Source: an uncultured Alsobacter sp. (GTDB lineage: Bacteria > Pseudomonadota > Alphaproteobacteria > Rhizobiales > Beijerinckiaceae). From it: a stretch of 54,234 nt of DNA. The translations under genes were made by a program, and so were the position numbers. The stretch is from positions 1 through 54,234 of the forward strand of contig NZ_CAMFHB010000042.1 in assembly GCF_945952055.1 (NCBI RefSeq), read 5' to 3'. A model generated the notes under the pieces. That model worked only from the letters and a program-made list of their open reading frames with translations, was not told the origin of the DNA and searched no databases. Below, piece by piece: positions 1-11,038 of the stretch. Positions within the stretch are counted from its first letter, which is position 1; the number at the start of each line of letters is the position of its first letter.

Positions 1-385
1 GCTCGGGCCTGGCGGCGGCAGGCGCCGCCTTGACGGGCGCCGGCGCCGGCTCGCGTGGTCCAGCGTCCGCCGGCGCGTCCTCGGCGGGTTCGGGGGCGGG
101 TTCGGCGACAGGCGGCGGCGCGGGCTTGGCGGCGACGGCGCCCTCCCCGGCCTCGAGGCGGACGAGGACCGACCCCACGGCGAGCGTCTGGCCCACCTCC
201 CCGTTCGTGAACACGACGCGCCCCGAATGCGGCGCGGGGATCTCCACCGTCGCCTTGTCGGTCATCACGGCCGCGAGGATGTCGTCCTCGCGCACCACGT
301 CGCCCGCCTTCACGCGCCACTCGACGAGCTCGGCCTCGGCGACGCCTTCCCCCACGTCCGGAAGCTTGACGGTGATCTCGGCCAT
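1..385 (-). CDS. bkdB: Lipoyl acyltransferase (E2) of branched-chain 2-oxoacid dehydrogenase, C-terminus beyond window edge
   Basis: Only the first 128 residues are inside the window; the rest lies beyond position 1. Residues 2-78 form a lipoyl domain with the lipoylated lysine at K44 in the motif MTDKATVEIP. An Ala/Pro/Glu-rich flexible linker follows, as expected before the peripheral-subunit-binding and catalytic domains. The start ATG overlaps the stop of the E1 beta gene (ATGA, 383-387), so the two are translationally coupled. E2 cores carry the acyl group from E1 to CoA. The assignment to the branched-chain rather than the pyruvate complex rests on the adjacent BkdA-type E1 genes. Confidence 0.88.
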   Translation of the reverse strand, partial: MAEITVKLPDVGEGVAEAELVEWRVKAGDVVREDDILAAVMTDKATVEIPAPHSGRVVFTNGEVGQTLAVGSVLVRLEAGEGAVAAKPAPPPVAEPAPEPAEDAPADAGPREPAPAPVKAAPAAARPE

Positions 386-1401
386 CACACAGCCTCCACC
401 GCGGCGCGCAGCGCTTCGCCGACGCGCTTGGGTCCCGGGAAATAGGTCCATTCGAGCGCATGCGGATAGGGCGTGTCATAGCCCGCAACACGCACGACCG
501 GCGCCTCGAGATGATAGAAGCAGTGCTCCTGGACCAGCGAGACGAGCTCGGCCCCGAAGCCCGACGTCAGCGTCGCCTCGTGCACGACCACGCAACGCCC
601 CGTCTTCGACACGGAGCGCACGATGGCGTCGAGGTCGAGCGGGACCAGCGTGCGCAGGTCGATGACCTCCGCGTCGATCCCCGTCTCCTGCGCCGCGGCC
701 TCGGCGACGTGTACCATGGTGCCGTAGGCCAGCACGGTGACCGCCGTCCCGGCGCGCCGGATGGCGGCCTGCCCCAGGGGGATCGGCGCATGGCCGGTCG
801 GAACCTCACCCAGCTCATGCTTCGACCACGGCACGATCGGGCGATCCGGGTGGCCGTCGAACGGGCCGTTGTAGAGCCGCTTCGGCTCCAGGAAGATCAC
901 CGGATCGGGATCCTCGATGGCGGCGATCAGCAGGCCCTTGGCGTCGCGCGGGTTGGACGGGACCACCGTCTTCAGGCCCGCGACATGCGTGAAGAGGGCT
1001 TCCGGGCTCTGGCTGTGGGTCTGCCCGCCGAAAATGCCGCCGCCGGTGGGCATGCGGATGACCAGGGGGCAGGTGAAGTCGCCGGCCGAGCGGTGGCGCA
1101 GGCGCGCCGCCTCCGAGACGATCTGGTCGTAGGCAGGGTAGACATAGTCGGCGAACTGGATCTCGACGCAGGGCCGGAGCCCGTAGGCCGCCATGCCGAT
1201 CGCCGTGCCGACGATCCCGGCCTCGCTGATCGGCGCGTCGAAGCAGCGGTCCTTGCCGTACTTCTTCTGCAGGCCCTGCGTGCAGCGGAAGACGCCGCCG
1301 AAATAGCCGACGTCCTCGCCGAACACGACCACATTGTCGTCGCGTCCCATCATCACGTCGAGGGCGTCGCGGATCGCCTCGATCATCGTCATGCGGGCCA
1401 T
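385..1401 (-). CDS. bkdA2: Branched-chain 2-oxoacid dehydrogenase E1 component, beta subunit
   Basis: A protein of 338 aa beginning MARMTMIEAIRDALDVMM, the usual length and start of the E1 beta family. It has the transketolase pyrimidine-binding region near the N-terminus (VVVFGEDVGYFGGVF, then RCFDAPISEAGIVG) and a C-terminal transketolase domain (AVTVLAYGTMVHVAEAA). With the alpha subunit it forms the heterotetrameric TPP-dependent E1 that decarboxylates 2-oxoacids derived from Leu, Ile and Val and acylates the lipoyl arm of E2. It lies 4 bp downstream of the alpha gene and overlaps the E2 gene by 3 bp, so the three form a tight operon. An upstream in-frame extension overlaps the alpha gene and is not needed. 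Confidence 0.93.
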   Translation of the reverse strand: MARMTMIEAIRDALDVMMGRDDNVVVFGEDVGYFGGVFRCTQGLQKKYGKDRCFDAPISEAGIVGTAIGMAAYGLRPCVEIQFADYVYPAYDQIVSEAARLRHRSAGDFTCPLVIRMPTGGGIFGGQTHSQSPEALFTHVAGLKTVVPSNPRDAKGLLIAAIEDPDPVIFLEPKRLYNGPFDGHPDRPIVPWSKHELGEVPTGHAPIPLGQAAIRRAGTAVTVLAYGTMVHVAEAAAQETGIDAEVIDLRTLVPLDLDAIVRSVSKTGRCVVVHEATLTSGFGAELVSLVQEHCFYHLEAPVVRVAGYDTPYPHALEWTYFPGPKRVGEALRAAVEAV

Positions 1402-1405
1402 GGGC

Positions 1406-3592
<2,187 letters not shown>

Positions 3593-5029
3593 TCAGACGC
3601 CGTGCTTGATGGCGATGGTCTTCAGCGCCGCAAAGCCATAGAGGGCCTCGAACCCCTTCTCGCGTCCATGGCCCGAGCGCTTGACGCCACCGAACGGCAG
3701 CTCGATGCCGCCGCCCGCGCCGAAATTGTTCACGAAGACCTGGCCGGACCGGATCTTGCGGGACAGGCGCAGGGCACGGCCGAGGTCGGCCGTCCACACG
3801 CCCGCCGCCAGCCCGTAGGGCGTGCCGTTGGCGACGCGAAGCGCTTCCGCCTCGTCGCGCACCTTGATGGCGACGAGGACGGGGCCGAAGATCTCCTCCT
3901 GGGCTAGCGCGTGGTCGGGCGGAACGTTCCCGATCAGCGTGGGCTTCACGTAGAAGCCGCCCGGCGGCAGGTTGGTCCCGAACGAGCCCTCGGCCAGGAT
4001 CTGCAGCCCGTCCCGTCGGGCCATCGCCAGGAAGCCCTCGATCCGCTCCTTCTGCTGCGCGTTGACGACGGGGCCGAGATCGAGGTCCTGCGCGGCGGAG
4101 CCGACCCGCTGGGCGGCGAAGCGCTGGGCGAGGTCGGCGGTGAACCGGTCGTAGATGCTCTCCTCGATCAGCACGCGCGAGCCCGCGCTGCAGGTCTGGC
4201 CGGCGTTCTGCACGATGCTGCGGGTGATCACCGTGCCGGCGTCGGCAAGGTCCGCGTCGGCGAAGACGATCTGCGGCGACTTGCCGCCGAGTTCGAGGGT
4301 CACCGGGATCGTGTTGCGGGCGGCGGCAGCCTGGACCAGCGTGCCGACCTCCGGCGAACCGGTGAAGCTGATGTGGCCGATGCCCGGATGGCTGGTGAGC
4401 GCGGCGCCGGCCTCCTCCCCCAGACCCGTGACGACGTTGAAGGACCCGGCCGGGAACCCCGCCTCGAGCGTGAGCTCGGCGATGGCGAGCGAACTCATCG
4501 AGGTGTCCTCGGCCGGCTTGAGCACGACCGCGTTGCCCATGGCCAGCGCGCCGCCCACCGAGCGGCCCATGATCTGAAGCGGATAGTTCCAGGGGATGAT
4601 GTGGCCGGTGACCCCGTGCGGCTCGTAGAACGTCATGACGCTGACGCCGTTCTGCGACGGGATCGTCTCGCCGTGCACCTTGTCGGCGGCGCCGCCGTAG
4701 TACTCGAAATAGCGCGCGCACATGGTGACGTCGGTGCGGGCCTGCGACACCGGCTTGCCGACGTCCTCGCTTTCGATCCGCGCCAGCCGTTCCGCGTCGC
4801 GCTGGATGAGCGCGGCCAGCCGCATCAGCATCCGTCCGCGCTGCAGGGCCTCCACCCGGCCCCATTCACCGTCCAGCGCCGCCTCGCCGGCCCGCACCGC
4901 CGCGTCGATCTCGGCGGCGCCGCCCCGGGCGATCTGGGCCACGACGGTCCCGTCGGAAGGATTGACGACCGCGATGGTCTCCTTGCCGGGCACCGTGCGT
5001 CCGTCGATGAAATGGCCGTAGGTCTTCAT
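3593..5029 (-). CDS. NAD(P)-dependent aldehyde dehydrogenase
   Basis: A protein of 478 aa, standard for the ALDH superfamily. The oxyanion Asn is N148 (IPWNYP), the general base Glu is E246 in ELGGKSPQIVF and the nucleophile is C280 in GQTCSAGSR. The cofactor glycine motif is FTGSPEVG (residues 222-229). It oxidises an aldehyde to the acid; the substrate cannot be read from sequence, though the family resembles betaine-aldehyde and semialdehyde dehydrogenases. The start MKTYGHFIDG is preferred over an upstream in-frame ATG because this is the usual family N-terminus. It probably shares a transcript with the hydratase-type gene that follows. Confidence 0.92.
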   Translation of the reverse strand: MKTYGHFIDGRTVPGKETIAVVNPSDGTVVAQIARGGAAEIDAAVRAGEAALDGEWGRVEALQRGRMLMRLAALIQRDAERLARIESEDVGKPVSQARTDVTMCARYFEYYGGAADKVHGETIPSQNGVSVMTFYEPHGVTGHIIPWNYPLQIMGRSVGGALAMGNAVVLKPAEDTSMSSLAIAELTLEAGFPAGSFNVVTGLGEEAGAALTSHPGIGHISFTGSPEVGTLVQAAAARNTIPVTLELGGKSPQIVFADADLADAGTVITRSIVQNAGQTCSAGSRVLIEESIYDRFTADLAQRFAAQRVGSAAQDLDLGPVVNAQQKERIEGFLAMARRDGLQILAEGSFGTNLPPGGFYVKPTLIGNVPPDHALAQEEIFGPVLVAIKVRDEAEALRVANGTPYGLAAGVWTADLGRALRLSRKIRSGQVFVNNFGAGGGIELPFGGVKRSGHGREKGFEALYGFAALKTIAIKHGV

Positions 5030-5154
5030 GGGGTCACCACGCCTCTGTCGCAACGCGCGCGGCCCGGGAGCGGAACCGCCGCGGCGCGATCTTACCGCCT
5101 TCGGCCGATGCCGGCACCGGGCAAGATGAGGCGTGCGTGGTGCGAACGTCGCGC

Positions 5155-6315
5155 TCAGCGCCCCGTGATCGAGGAGACGTCGATCTCGTAGATCTGGCGC
5201 TCGCCCGTATGGGCCGAATCGATGCTCACCTTACGACCGTCGCGGCTCCAGCGCGGATGCAGGTCGCAGCGCAGTTCGCCCGCCAGTTGGGGCGGCGAGA
5301 AGAACACGCCGATGTCGATGCGGCGGCCGGTCGCCATCTCGTAGAGCATCAGCGTGCGGTTGCTCTGCGCGTCGGGATAGGTGTCCGTCATCATGAAGCG
5401 GCGGTCCGGCGAGAAGCTGCAATGGCCGTCCGAGGAGAACACGTCGGCGCCGAAGGTCTCGAAGCCCGGCCCGTGCAGGTCGTAGAGGGCGTACTCGTCG
5501 CGCTGCGTCCCCGGCGTGCGCGCATAGGCGACGATCCGGCCGTCGTCATGGTAGCCGAAATGCGAGAAATACGTGTTGTCGTGCACGAGCCTGATCTGCC
5601 GGCCGTCGGCGCTGGAGCAGAAGAAGCGATCGTTGAACCTCACCTTCGGATCGAACTGGCACCGGTTCAGGAACACGAAGTTCGCGCCGCTCGGCGAGAT
5701 CGTCAGGTGGTTCACCCAGTGCGGCCCGAGGTGCATCCGGGGGATGGTCTGGTGCTCGAACAGCCGCTGCAGGGAGATGATCAGTTCGCTCTCCCCGGTG
5801 GCCAGGTCGATGCGGAAGACACCGTCGTGCTCGGGATGCGGATCGGGCAATGTGTTCTCGACGCCGTCCGGATAGCCGTAGCCCGGGCGGGTGTGGTGCA
5901 GGCGCGCATAGTTCAGGCCCACCGCATAGGTGTCGCCGACCGCGTAGAAGGACCGCGACAACCGGCGGCGCTCGCCGGTCGCCACGTTGTGGATCACGCC
6001 GAAGAAGCGGTCCTGCTCACGAACGTTGTAGATGATCGTGTTCTCGGGCTCCGAGGGCAGCCACTGCAGCATCGTGCCCTGCTGCCAGCTCCACGCCGTG
6101 GTTTCGGCGACGGGAACGAAGCGGTTGCCCTCGTGCGTGTCGATGAGGCCGATCACCGCCGGGTCGTCACGGGTCGGCTGGCGGTCGATGAACCCGACGC
6201 GCAGCGCCAGGTGATAGCGCCCGGACGCGTTCCAGGGAAACTTGTCGTAGTAGCCGAAGAAATGATGCCCCCCTTGCGTGAGCGCGGTGGCGGGCAGCAG
6301 GTGGCTTTCGATCAT
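5155..6315 (-). CDS. Six-bladed beta-propeller (PD40/TolB-like) protein, possibly related to the oligogalacturonate lyase fold
   Basis: A protein of 386 aa without signal peptide or membrane segment, so probably cytoplasmic. Recurrent propeller-blade signatures are seen, for example LTISPSGANFVFLNR, CSFSPDRRFMMTDTYP and HPRWSRDGRKVSIDS, which read like PD40/WD40-type blades. It begins with HHFFGYYDKFPWNASGRY, a segment I associate with uncharacterised propellers near polysaccharide genes. It is the last gene of the glycoside operon and overlaps the preceding gene by 4 bp (ATGA). Oligogalacturonate lyases have this fold, and plant-cell-wall sugars would suit the GH4 and ABC genes upstream, but I cannot confirm the lyase metal ligands. 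Confidence 0.6.
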   Translation of the reverse strand: MIESHLLPATALTQGGHHFFGYYDKFPWNASGRYHLALRVGFIDRQPTRDDPAVIGLIDTHEGNRFVPVAETTAWSWQQGTMLQWLPSEPENTIIYNVREQDRFFGVIHNVATGERRRLSRSFYAVGDTYAVGLNYARLHHTRPGYGYPDGVENTLPDPHPEHDGVFRIDLATGESELIISLQRLFEHQTIPRMHLGPHWVNHLTISPSGANFVFLNRCQFDPKVRFNDRFFCSSADGRQIRLVHDNTYFSHFGYHDDGRIVAYARTPGTQRDEYALYDLHGPGFETFGADVFSSDGHCSFSPDRRFMMTDTYPDAQSNRTLMLYEMATGRRIDIGVFFSPPQLAGELRCDLHPRWSRDGRKVSIDSAHTGERQIYEIDVSSITGR

Positions 6316-7772
6316 GGGGAGGCTCCGTCGGCCTGGGTCCTGGGCTCCGAAAGGTCGAGGGAGAGAACCGTCTCGCCGACCCGGATGGTGAGGTCCTGCG
6401 CGTGCGCCGGCGCGCGGCAGAAGACGCTTTCGATGGCGTTGCCCGTCGGCCACGGGGCGTGCGCCTCGGGCCAGGGCCGGTTCAGCCGATCGCGGGCCGC
6501 GGCGGCGAGCCCGTCGGCGATCTCGCCGACGGCGCAGGCCACGCGCACCGGCCCTTCCGCGAAAAGCCGCGTCTCCGGCCGCTCGGGATCGCGCCGCAAC
6601 GGGACCGTGCTCGCCAGGGCGAAGCCGACGTCAGCGTGGCGCCCGGTGAGGAGCCCCGGCTCCAGGCGGACGTCCTCGAGCCCCCAGAGCGGCACCGTCA
6701 CCGCGGCGTCCCCGTCGTGAAGGGCCTCGACCAGCGCGCCGTCGCGCCGGGTCCGCAGCGCACCCGTGCCGAGGATGCGCAGGTCGGACCCGAGCGCCGC
6801 CATCCAGGCCCCGCCGCGGGAGGCCACGGCGAGGGATCCCCGGCGCCACAGCGTCAAGCCGGTCGCATGCGAAGGGGCCAGGAACACCTCCTGCGCCGTG
6901 CCGTCGCGCGCGATGTCGGCGAGCACCGGCGGCGGCACGTAGCCCGACAGCGCGAGCGCCCGGACGACGGCTGCCCCGACGTCCGCGACGCCGCGGCCCC
7001 AGAGGAACCACGAGAGGGCGGCGTCCCGGTCGACGGCGGCCGTCTCGGCGGGCGGCCAGGCGACGGGAACGCCCTCGACGCTGCCGAGCGCGAGCGCGAA
7101 GGCGTGGGCGTCGACCAGCGCCGCCGCCCAATCGGCGATGTCGCCGGCCTGGGTGGCGGCCAGGGCCAGGAGCGCCACCAGGCGCGCATGCAGGTCCGGC
7201 GCCGTGACGTCGATCCCGCCGACCGTCGCGATGCCGGGCCACGCCTCGGCCAGTACGGCCTGGTCGGGCCGCATGTCCGCCTGCACGACCCGTCGGACGA
7301 GATCGAGGATCGCGCAGCCGCCGGCGGGGCTCGCGTCGCCGATGATGCTCAGCCAGGCCTCGCGGGAGCCGCCCGTATCGCCGTGAGCGCGGAGGGTCGC
7401 GGCGAGAGCGGCCGGGTCATCCTCGTCACGGGCCAGCCGCGGCGCGACCGTGAGGGCCATGCGGTGTTCGACCGGTACCGCGCTCCAGAACTGCTGCAGC
7501 GGTGGCGTCGCGACGACGTGGTAGAGGCCCGGCGCGAGATTGACCGTCGTGCCCAGGCCGACGGGCTCGCTGTCGGGGCCGAGCGTCACGGAACGCTCCG
7601 CATGCGTCATGCCGGCCGCGTCCACCAGCCGGAGCGTCACGTCGCACAGCGTGTCGAAGGGCTCGGAGCAGGACAAGGTGACGGCCCCCCGCGTGTAGAG
7701 CGCGCGGCCGAGCACGAGGCGCGGCAGCAAGCGGCGATACCTGGCCAGCCGGTCCGTCGCTTCGGCGCTCAT
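6312..7772 (-). CDS. Unrecognised 486-aa protein of the glycoside/ABC operon
   Basis: I do not recognise this family. No signal peptide or transmembrane segment is visible. Residues 1-125 look beta-rich (GAVTLSCSEPFDTLCDVTLRL, then VNLAPGLYHVVATPP), like an Ig- or sandwich-type domain. About residues 125-300 are helical and Ala/Leu-rich with repeated WxxA and LALA patterns. The last 180 residues again look beta-rich (LTLWRRGSLAVASRGGAWMA). That order would suit a carbohydrate-active enzyme with an all-alpha core, but this is inference. It overlaps the upstream ATPase gene and the downstream propeller gene by 4 bp each, so it is made in step with the transporter. Confidence 0.7.
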   Translation of the reverse strand: MSAEATDRLARYRRLLPRLVLGRALYTRGAVTLSCSEPFDTLCDVTLRLVDAAGMTHAERSVTLGPDSEPVGLGTTVNLAPGLYHVVATPPLQQFWSAVPVEHRMALTVAPRLARDEDDPAALAATLRAHGDTGGSREAWLSIIGDASPAGGCAILDLVRRVVQADMRPDQAVLAEAWPGIATVGGIDVTAPDLHARLVALLALAATQAGDIADWAAALVDAHAFALALGSVEGVPVAWPPAETAAVDRDAALSWFLWGRGVADVGAAVVRALALSGYVPPPVLADIARDGTAQEVFLAPSHATGLTLWRRGSLAVASRGGAWMAALGSDLRILGTGALRTRRDGALVEALHDGDAAVTVPLWGLEDVRLEPGLLTGRHADVGFALASTVPLRRDPERPETRLFAEGPVRVACAVGEIADGLAAAARDRLNRPWPEAHAPWPTGNAIESVFCRAPAHAQDLTIRVGETVLSLDLSEPRTQADGASP

Positions 7773-8830
7773 GGATGGGCCAGTGCCGGCGAGGGCTCGG
7801 GCATGCTCATGCCGGACAGCCCGAGTTCCTCGGCGCGGTGGCAGCGCACCATGCGACCCGGGGCGATTTCCCGCAGGGCCGGCACCTCGCTGCGGCAACG
7901 CCGCTTGTCGTCGAAGCGGCAGCGGGCGTGGAACGCGCAACCGCGGGGCACCGAGTAGGGATCGGGGATGCTCCCGGGGATGGCGGCGAGCCGCTCCCCT
8001 TTCTGCCGCAGGCCGAAGCGGGGAATCGAGTGCAGGAGGGCGTGCGTGTAGGGATGCAGCGGCGCGGCGAAGATGTCGCCCACCGGGCCGGCCTCCACGA
8101 CCTTGCCCAGATACATGACGACGACGCGCTCGGTCATCTGGGCCACCACGCCGAGATCGTGGGTCACGAAGAGGATGGCCATGCCCGCCTCGCGCTGCAG
8201 CCGGCGCATGAGCGCGAGGATCTGCGCCTGGGTCGTCACGTCGAGCGCGGTGGTCGGCTCGTCGGCCATCAGCAGGCGCGGATCGCACGACAGCGCCATG
8301 GCGATCATGGCACGCTGGCGCATGCCGCCCGACAGCTCGTGCGGGTATTGCCTGGCGATCATCTCCGGCCGCGGCATGGCCACGCGGGCCAGCGTTTCCA
8401 CGGCCCGCACCCAGGCCTGCTCCGGCGTGGTGTTGCCGCGCAGCATGATGGCCTCGACGATCTGGTCGCCGATGGTGTGCACCGGCGACAGCGACGACAT
8501 CGGCTCCTGGAAGATCATCGCGATCTCACCGCCGCGGATCATGCGGATCTCCCGCCCGTCGCCGGGCAGCGTCGCGAGATCCACCACGGTGTCGTCCTTT
8601 CGCCGCCAGCGGATCGCGCCGTCGACGACCTTGCCGGGGCGCGGCACGATCCTGAGGATCGAGCGCAGGAGCACCGACTTGCCGCATCCGCTCTCGCCGA
8701 CGATGCCGACGGTCTCGCCCTGGGCCACGGACAGGCTGGCACCGTCGACGGAGCGCACGGTCCCCTGGGGCAGCGAGAACTGCGTGCGGAGGTCCTCGAC
8801 CTCCAGGATGGGCCCCTTGTCCGCGATCAT
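7769..8830 (-). CDS. Dipeptide/oligosaccharide ABC transporter ATP-binding protein (DppD/OppD type)
   Basis: A protein of 353 aa with Walker A GESGCGKS near residue 45, Q-loop FQEPMSSLSP, signature LSGGMRQR, Walker B LLMADEPTTALD and the H-loop histidine in VTHD. The C-terminal oligopeptide-transporter domain has a cysteine cluster (GCAFHARCRF, then CRSEVPAL, then VRCHRAEE), as in Opp/Dpp ATPases that carry an iron-sulfur centre. It pairs with the next ATPase to drive the two permeases. Start and stop codons overlap both neighbours by 4 bp. Confidence 0.93.
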   Translation of the reverse strand: MIADKGPILEVEDLRTQFSLPQGTVRSVDGASLSVAQGETVGIVGESGCGKSVLLRSILRIVPRPGKVVDGAIRWRRKDDTVVDLATLPGDGREIRMIRGGEIAMIFQEPMSSLSPVHTIGDQIVEAIMLRGNTTPEQAWVRAVETLARVAMPRPEMIARQYPHELSGGMRQRAMIAMALSCDPRLLMADEPTTALDVTTQAQILALMRRLQREAGMAILFVTHDLGVVAQMTERVVVMYLGKVVEAGPVGDIFAAPLHPYTHALLHSIPRFGLRQKGERLAAIPGSIPDPYSVPRGCAFHARCRFDDKRRCRSEVPALREIAPGRMVRCHRAEELGLSGMSMPEPSPALAHP

Positions 8831-9885
8831 GGCCGCGCCTCCCGGGCCACATAGTCGGACGGCCCTGCCAAGGTGAGCTCCTCGGCCCGGTGGCACCGCA
8901 CGAAATGTCCCGGCACGACCTCGCGCAGCGCCGGCCGCGTCGTCTTGCAGGCCTCGGTGCGGTAGCGGCACCGGGGATGGAAGGTGCAGCCGCTCGGCGG
9001 ATTGGCCGCGTTGGCCAGTTCGCCCTCGAGCACCGCGGCCTCCCGGCGCGCCGCCGGGTCGGGAACCGGCACCGCCGCCATCAACGCCTCGGTGTAGGGA
9101 TGGAGCGGGCGCGAGAAGAGGGCTTCATTGCTGGCCAGTTCCACGACCTGGCCGACATACATCACCGCCACGCGGTCGCAGATGTACTCGATGACGCCGA
9201 GGTCGTGGGCGATGAACAGGTAGGTGAGCTGGCGCGACGCCTGCAGGTCCTGCAGGAGGTTGAGGATCTGCGCCTGCACGGACACGTCGAGCGCCGACAC
9301 CGGCTCGTCGCAGACGATGAACCGGGGCGACAGGCCCAGCGCCCGCGCGATGCCGATGCGCTGGCGCTGTCCGCCCGAGAAGGCGTGGGGATAGCGCGTC
9401 ATGTGGTCGGCGCGCAGGCCCACCTGCTCGAGCAGGTCGGCCACCATGTCGCGCACGGCGCGGCCCTTGGCGATCCCGTTGATGACGATCGGTTCGCCGA
9501 TGATGTCGAGCAGCGACATGCGCGGATTGAGCGACGTGATCGGGTCCTGGAAGATCATCTGCAGGTCGCGCCTGTAGGGCCGCATGCCCGACGGCGAGAG
9601 CGTCGCGAGGTCGACCGGCTCCTCGCCGTCCGCGCCACCCGGCCGCTTGTACAGAATCCGGCCGGAGGTGGGGTCCAGCGCCCGGGCGATGCAGCGGCCC
9701 AGCGTCGTCTTCCCGCAGCCGCTTTCCCCCACGAGGCCGAAGGTCTCGCCCGGCTGGATGGCGAAGTCGACGCCGTCGACGGCGCGGATCGGCGCCGCCG
9801 CGGCCTGGAACATCGAGCGCCGGGCGCCGTAGTGCTTGCACAAGCCTTCGACCCGGAGGATCGGTTCGGCGGGGGTCGTGTTCAC
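8827..9885 (-). CDS. Dipeptide/oligosaccharide ABC transporter ATP-binding protein (DppF/OppF type)
   Basis: A protein of 352 aa with Walker [11 protein letters not shown]-loop [10 protein letters not shown], signature FSGGQRQR, Walker [13 protein letters not shown] and H-loop IAHD. The C-terminal cysteine motif [16 protein letters not shown] is of the OppF type. I chose the GTG start at 9885 ([15 protein letters not shown]): an AGGAG box lies 6 nt upstream of it, whereas the in-frame ATG at 9924 lies inside the upstream permease gene. It forms the second half of the nucleotide-binding heterodimer. Confidence 0.92.
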   Translation of the reverse strand: MNTTPAEPILRVEGLCKHYGARRSMFQAAAAPIRAVDGVDFAIQPGETFGLVGESGCGKTTLGRCIARALDPTSGRILYKRPGGADGEEPVDLATLSPSGMRPYRRDLQMIFQDPITSLNPRMSLLDIIGEPIVINGIAKGRAVRDMVADLLEQVGLRADHMTRYPHAFSGGQRQRIGIARALGLSPRFIVCDEPVSALDVSVQAQILNLLQDLQASRQLTYLFIAHDLGVIEYICDRVAVMYVGQVVELASNEALFSRPLHPYTEALMAAVPVPDPAARREAAVLEGELANAANPPSGCTFHPRCRYRTEACKTTRPALREVVPGHFVRCHRAEELTLAGPSDYVAREARP

Positions 9886-9898
9886 CCGGCGCTCCTGC

Positions 9899-11038
9899 TC
9901 AGCGTGAGAACGGATCGGCCGCATCGCGCGCGCCGTCTCCGAGGAAGTTGAAGGCCAGCACGATCGACACCACGCACGCGGCCGGGCCGATCCACAGCCA
10001 CGGATAGAACGTGATGGTCTGGATCTTCTGCGCCTCCTGCAACAGCACGCCCCAGCTGACCGTCGGCGGCTTCAGCCCGACGCCGAGGAAGCTCAGCGCC
10101 GTCTCGCCGATGATGATCCCGGGGATCGCCAGCGTGAGCGTCACGATCACGTAGCTCATCAGGTTGGGCACGAGATGGCGCGCGATGATGCGGAACCACC
10201 CGGCCCCGTAGACCCGCGCGGCCGTGACGAAGTCCTGCTCGCGCAGGGCCAGGAAGCGCCCGCGCGCCACCCGGGCCGTGCTCGTCCAAGACACGAGCGA
10301 CAGCACGAGGAGGATCGCGAAGTACTGGTACACGGGCGGCCAGTCGCGCGGCACCGCCGCCGCCAGCCCGAGCCAGAGCGGGATCGTCGGGATGGCGATG
10401 ATCGCCTCGATGATGCGCTGGATGACCGTGTCGATCCGGCCGCCGAACAGTCCGGACACCCCGCCGATGAGGAGGCCGAGCACGAGGCTGAGCAGCACGG
10501 AGATCATGCCGACCGACAGGGAGATCTGGGCGCCGTGCAGCAGCCTCGACAGCATGTCGCGGCCGAAGGCGTCGGTGCCGGCGAGGAACACGTAGCCGCC
10601 GGGCGCGCCGAAGAGGTGCAGGTCGGTCTCGAACAGCCCCAGGACCTCGTGCGTCTCGCCGCGAACGAAGAGCGCGAGCGGGAAGATCCGCGACGGATCG
10701 TCGGCGTAGACGAGGCGCATCGTCTTCGGGTCGCGGCTCATGCGGTAGCCGTAGACGAAGGGTCCGCGGAAGGTGCCGTCCTTGTCGAACAGGTGCACGG
10801 ACTGCGGCGGAGCATAGAGGTAGCGCGAGCGCGTGGAGGGCGAGCTCGGTGACACGAAGCTGGCGAACAGCGTGACGAGATAGGCCGCGATCAGGAACAC
10901 GAGGGATGCCACCGCGAGCCGGTGACGCCGGAATTTCCACCAGGTCAGCCGCGCGGGCGACACCACCTTGCCGACGGCGGCCGGGACGGCCACGGCGCCC
11001 TCGTCTCCGATCTCGGAGGTCGTCGCTTCGGCGGTCAT
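9899..11038 (-). CDS. Dipeptide/oligosaccharide ABC transporter permease (DppC type) with long periplasmic insertion
   Basis: A protein of 379 aa. The first membrane helix is near residues 40-62. The region between it and GTDAFGRDMLSRLLHGAQ (about residues 65-155) is an unusually long hydrophilic segment, longer than in DppC but similar in placement to YejE-type permeases. After it come five predicted membrane helices and the cytoplasmic coupling motif around RVYGAGWFRIIARHLVPN. The protein forms half of the transmembrane channel. Its start overlaps the stop of the partner permease by 4 bp. The extra loop may contact the large binding protein encoded upstream. Confidence 0.92.
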   Translation of the reverse strand: MTAEATTSEIGDEGAVAVPAAVGKVVSPARLTWWKFRRHRLAVASLVFLIAAYLVTLFASFVSPSSPSTRSRYLYAPPQSVHLFDKDGTFRGPFVYGYRMSRDPKTMRLVYADDPSRIFPLALFVRGETHEVLGLFETDLHLFGAPGGYVFLAGTDAFGRDMLSRLLHGAQISLSVGMISVLLSLVLGLLIGGVSGLFGGRIDTVIQRIIEAIIAIPTIPLWLGLAAAVPRDWPPVYQYFAILLVLSLVSWTSTARVARGRFLALREQDFVTAARVYGAGWFRIIARHLVPNLMSYVIVTLTLAIPGIIIGETALSFLGVGLKPPTVSWGVLLQEAQKIQTITFYPWLWIGPAACVVSIVLAFNFLGDGARDAADPFSR

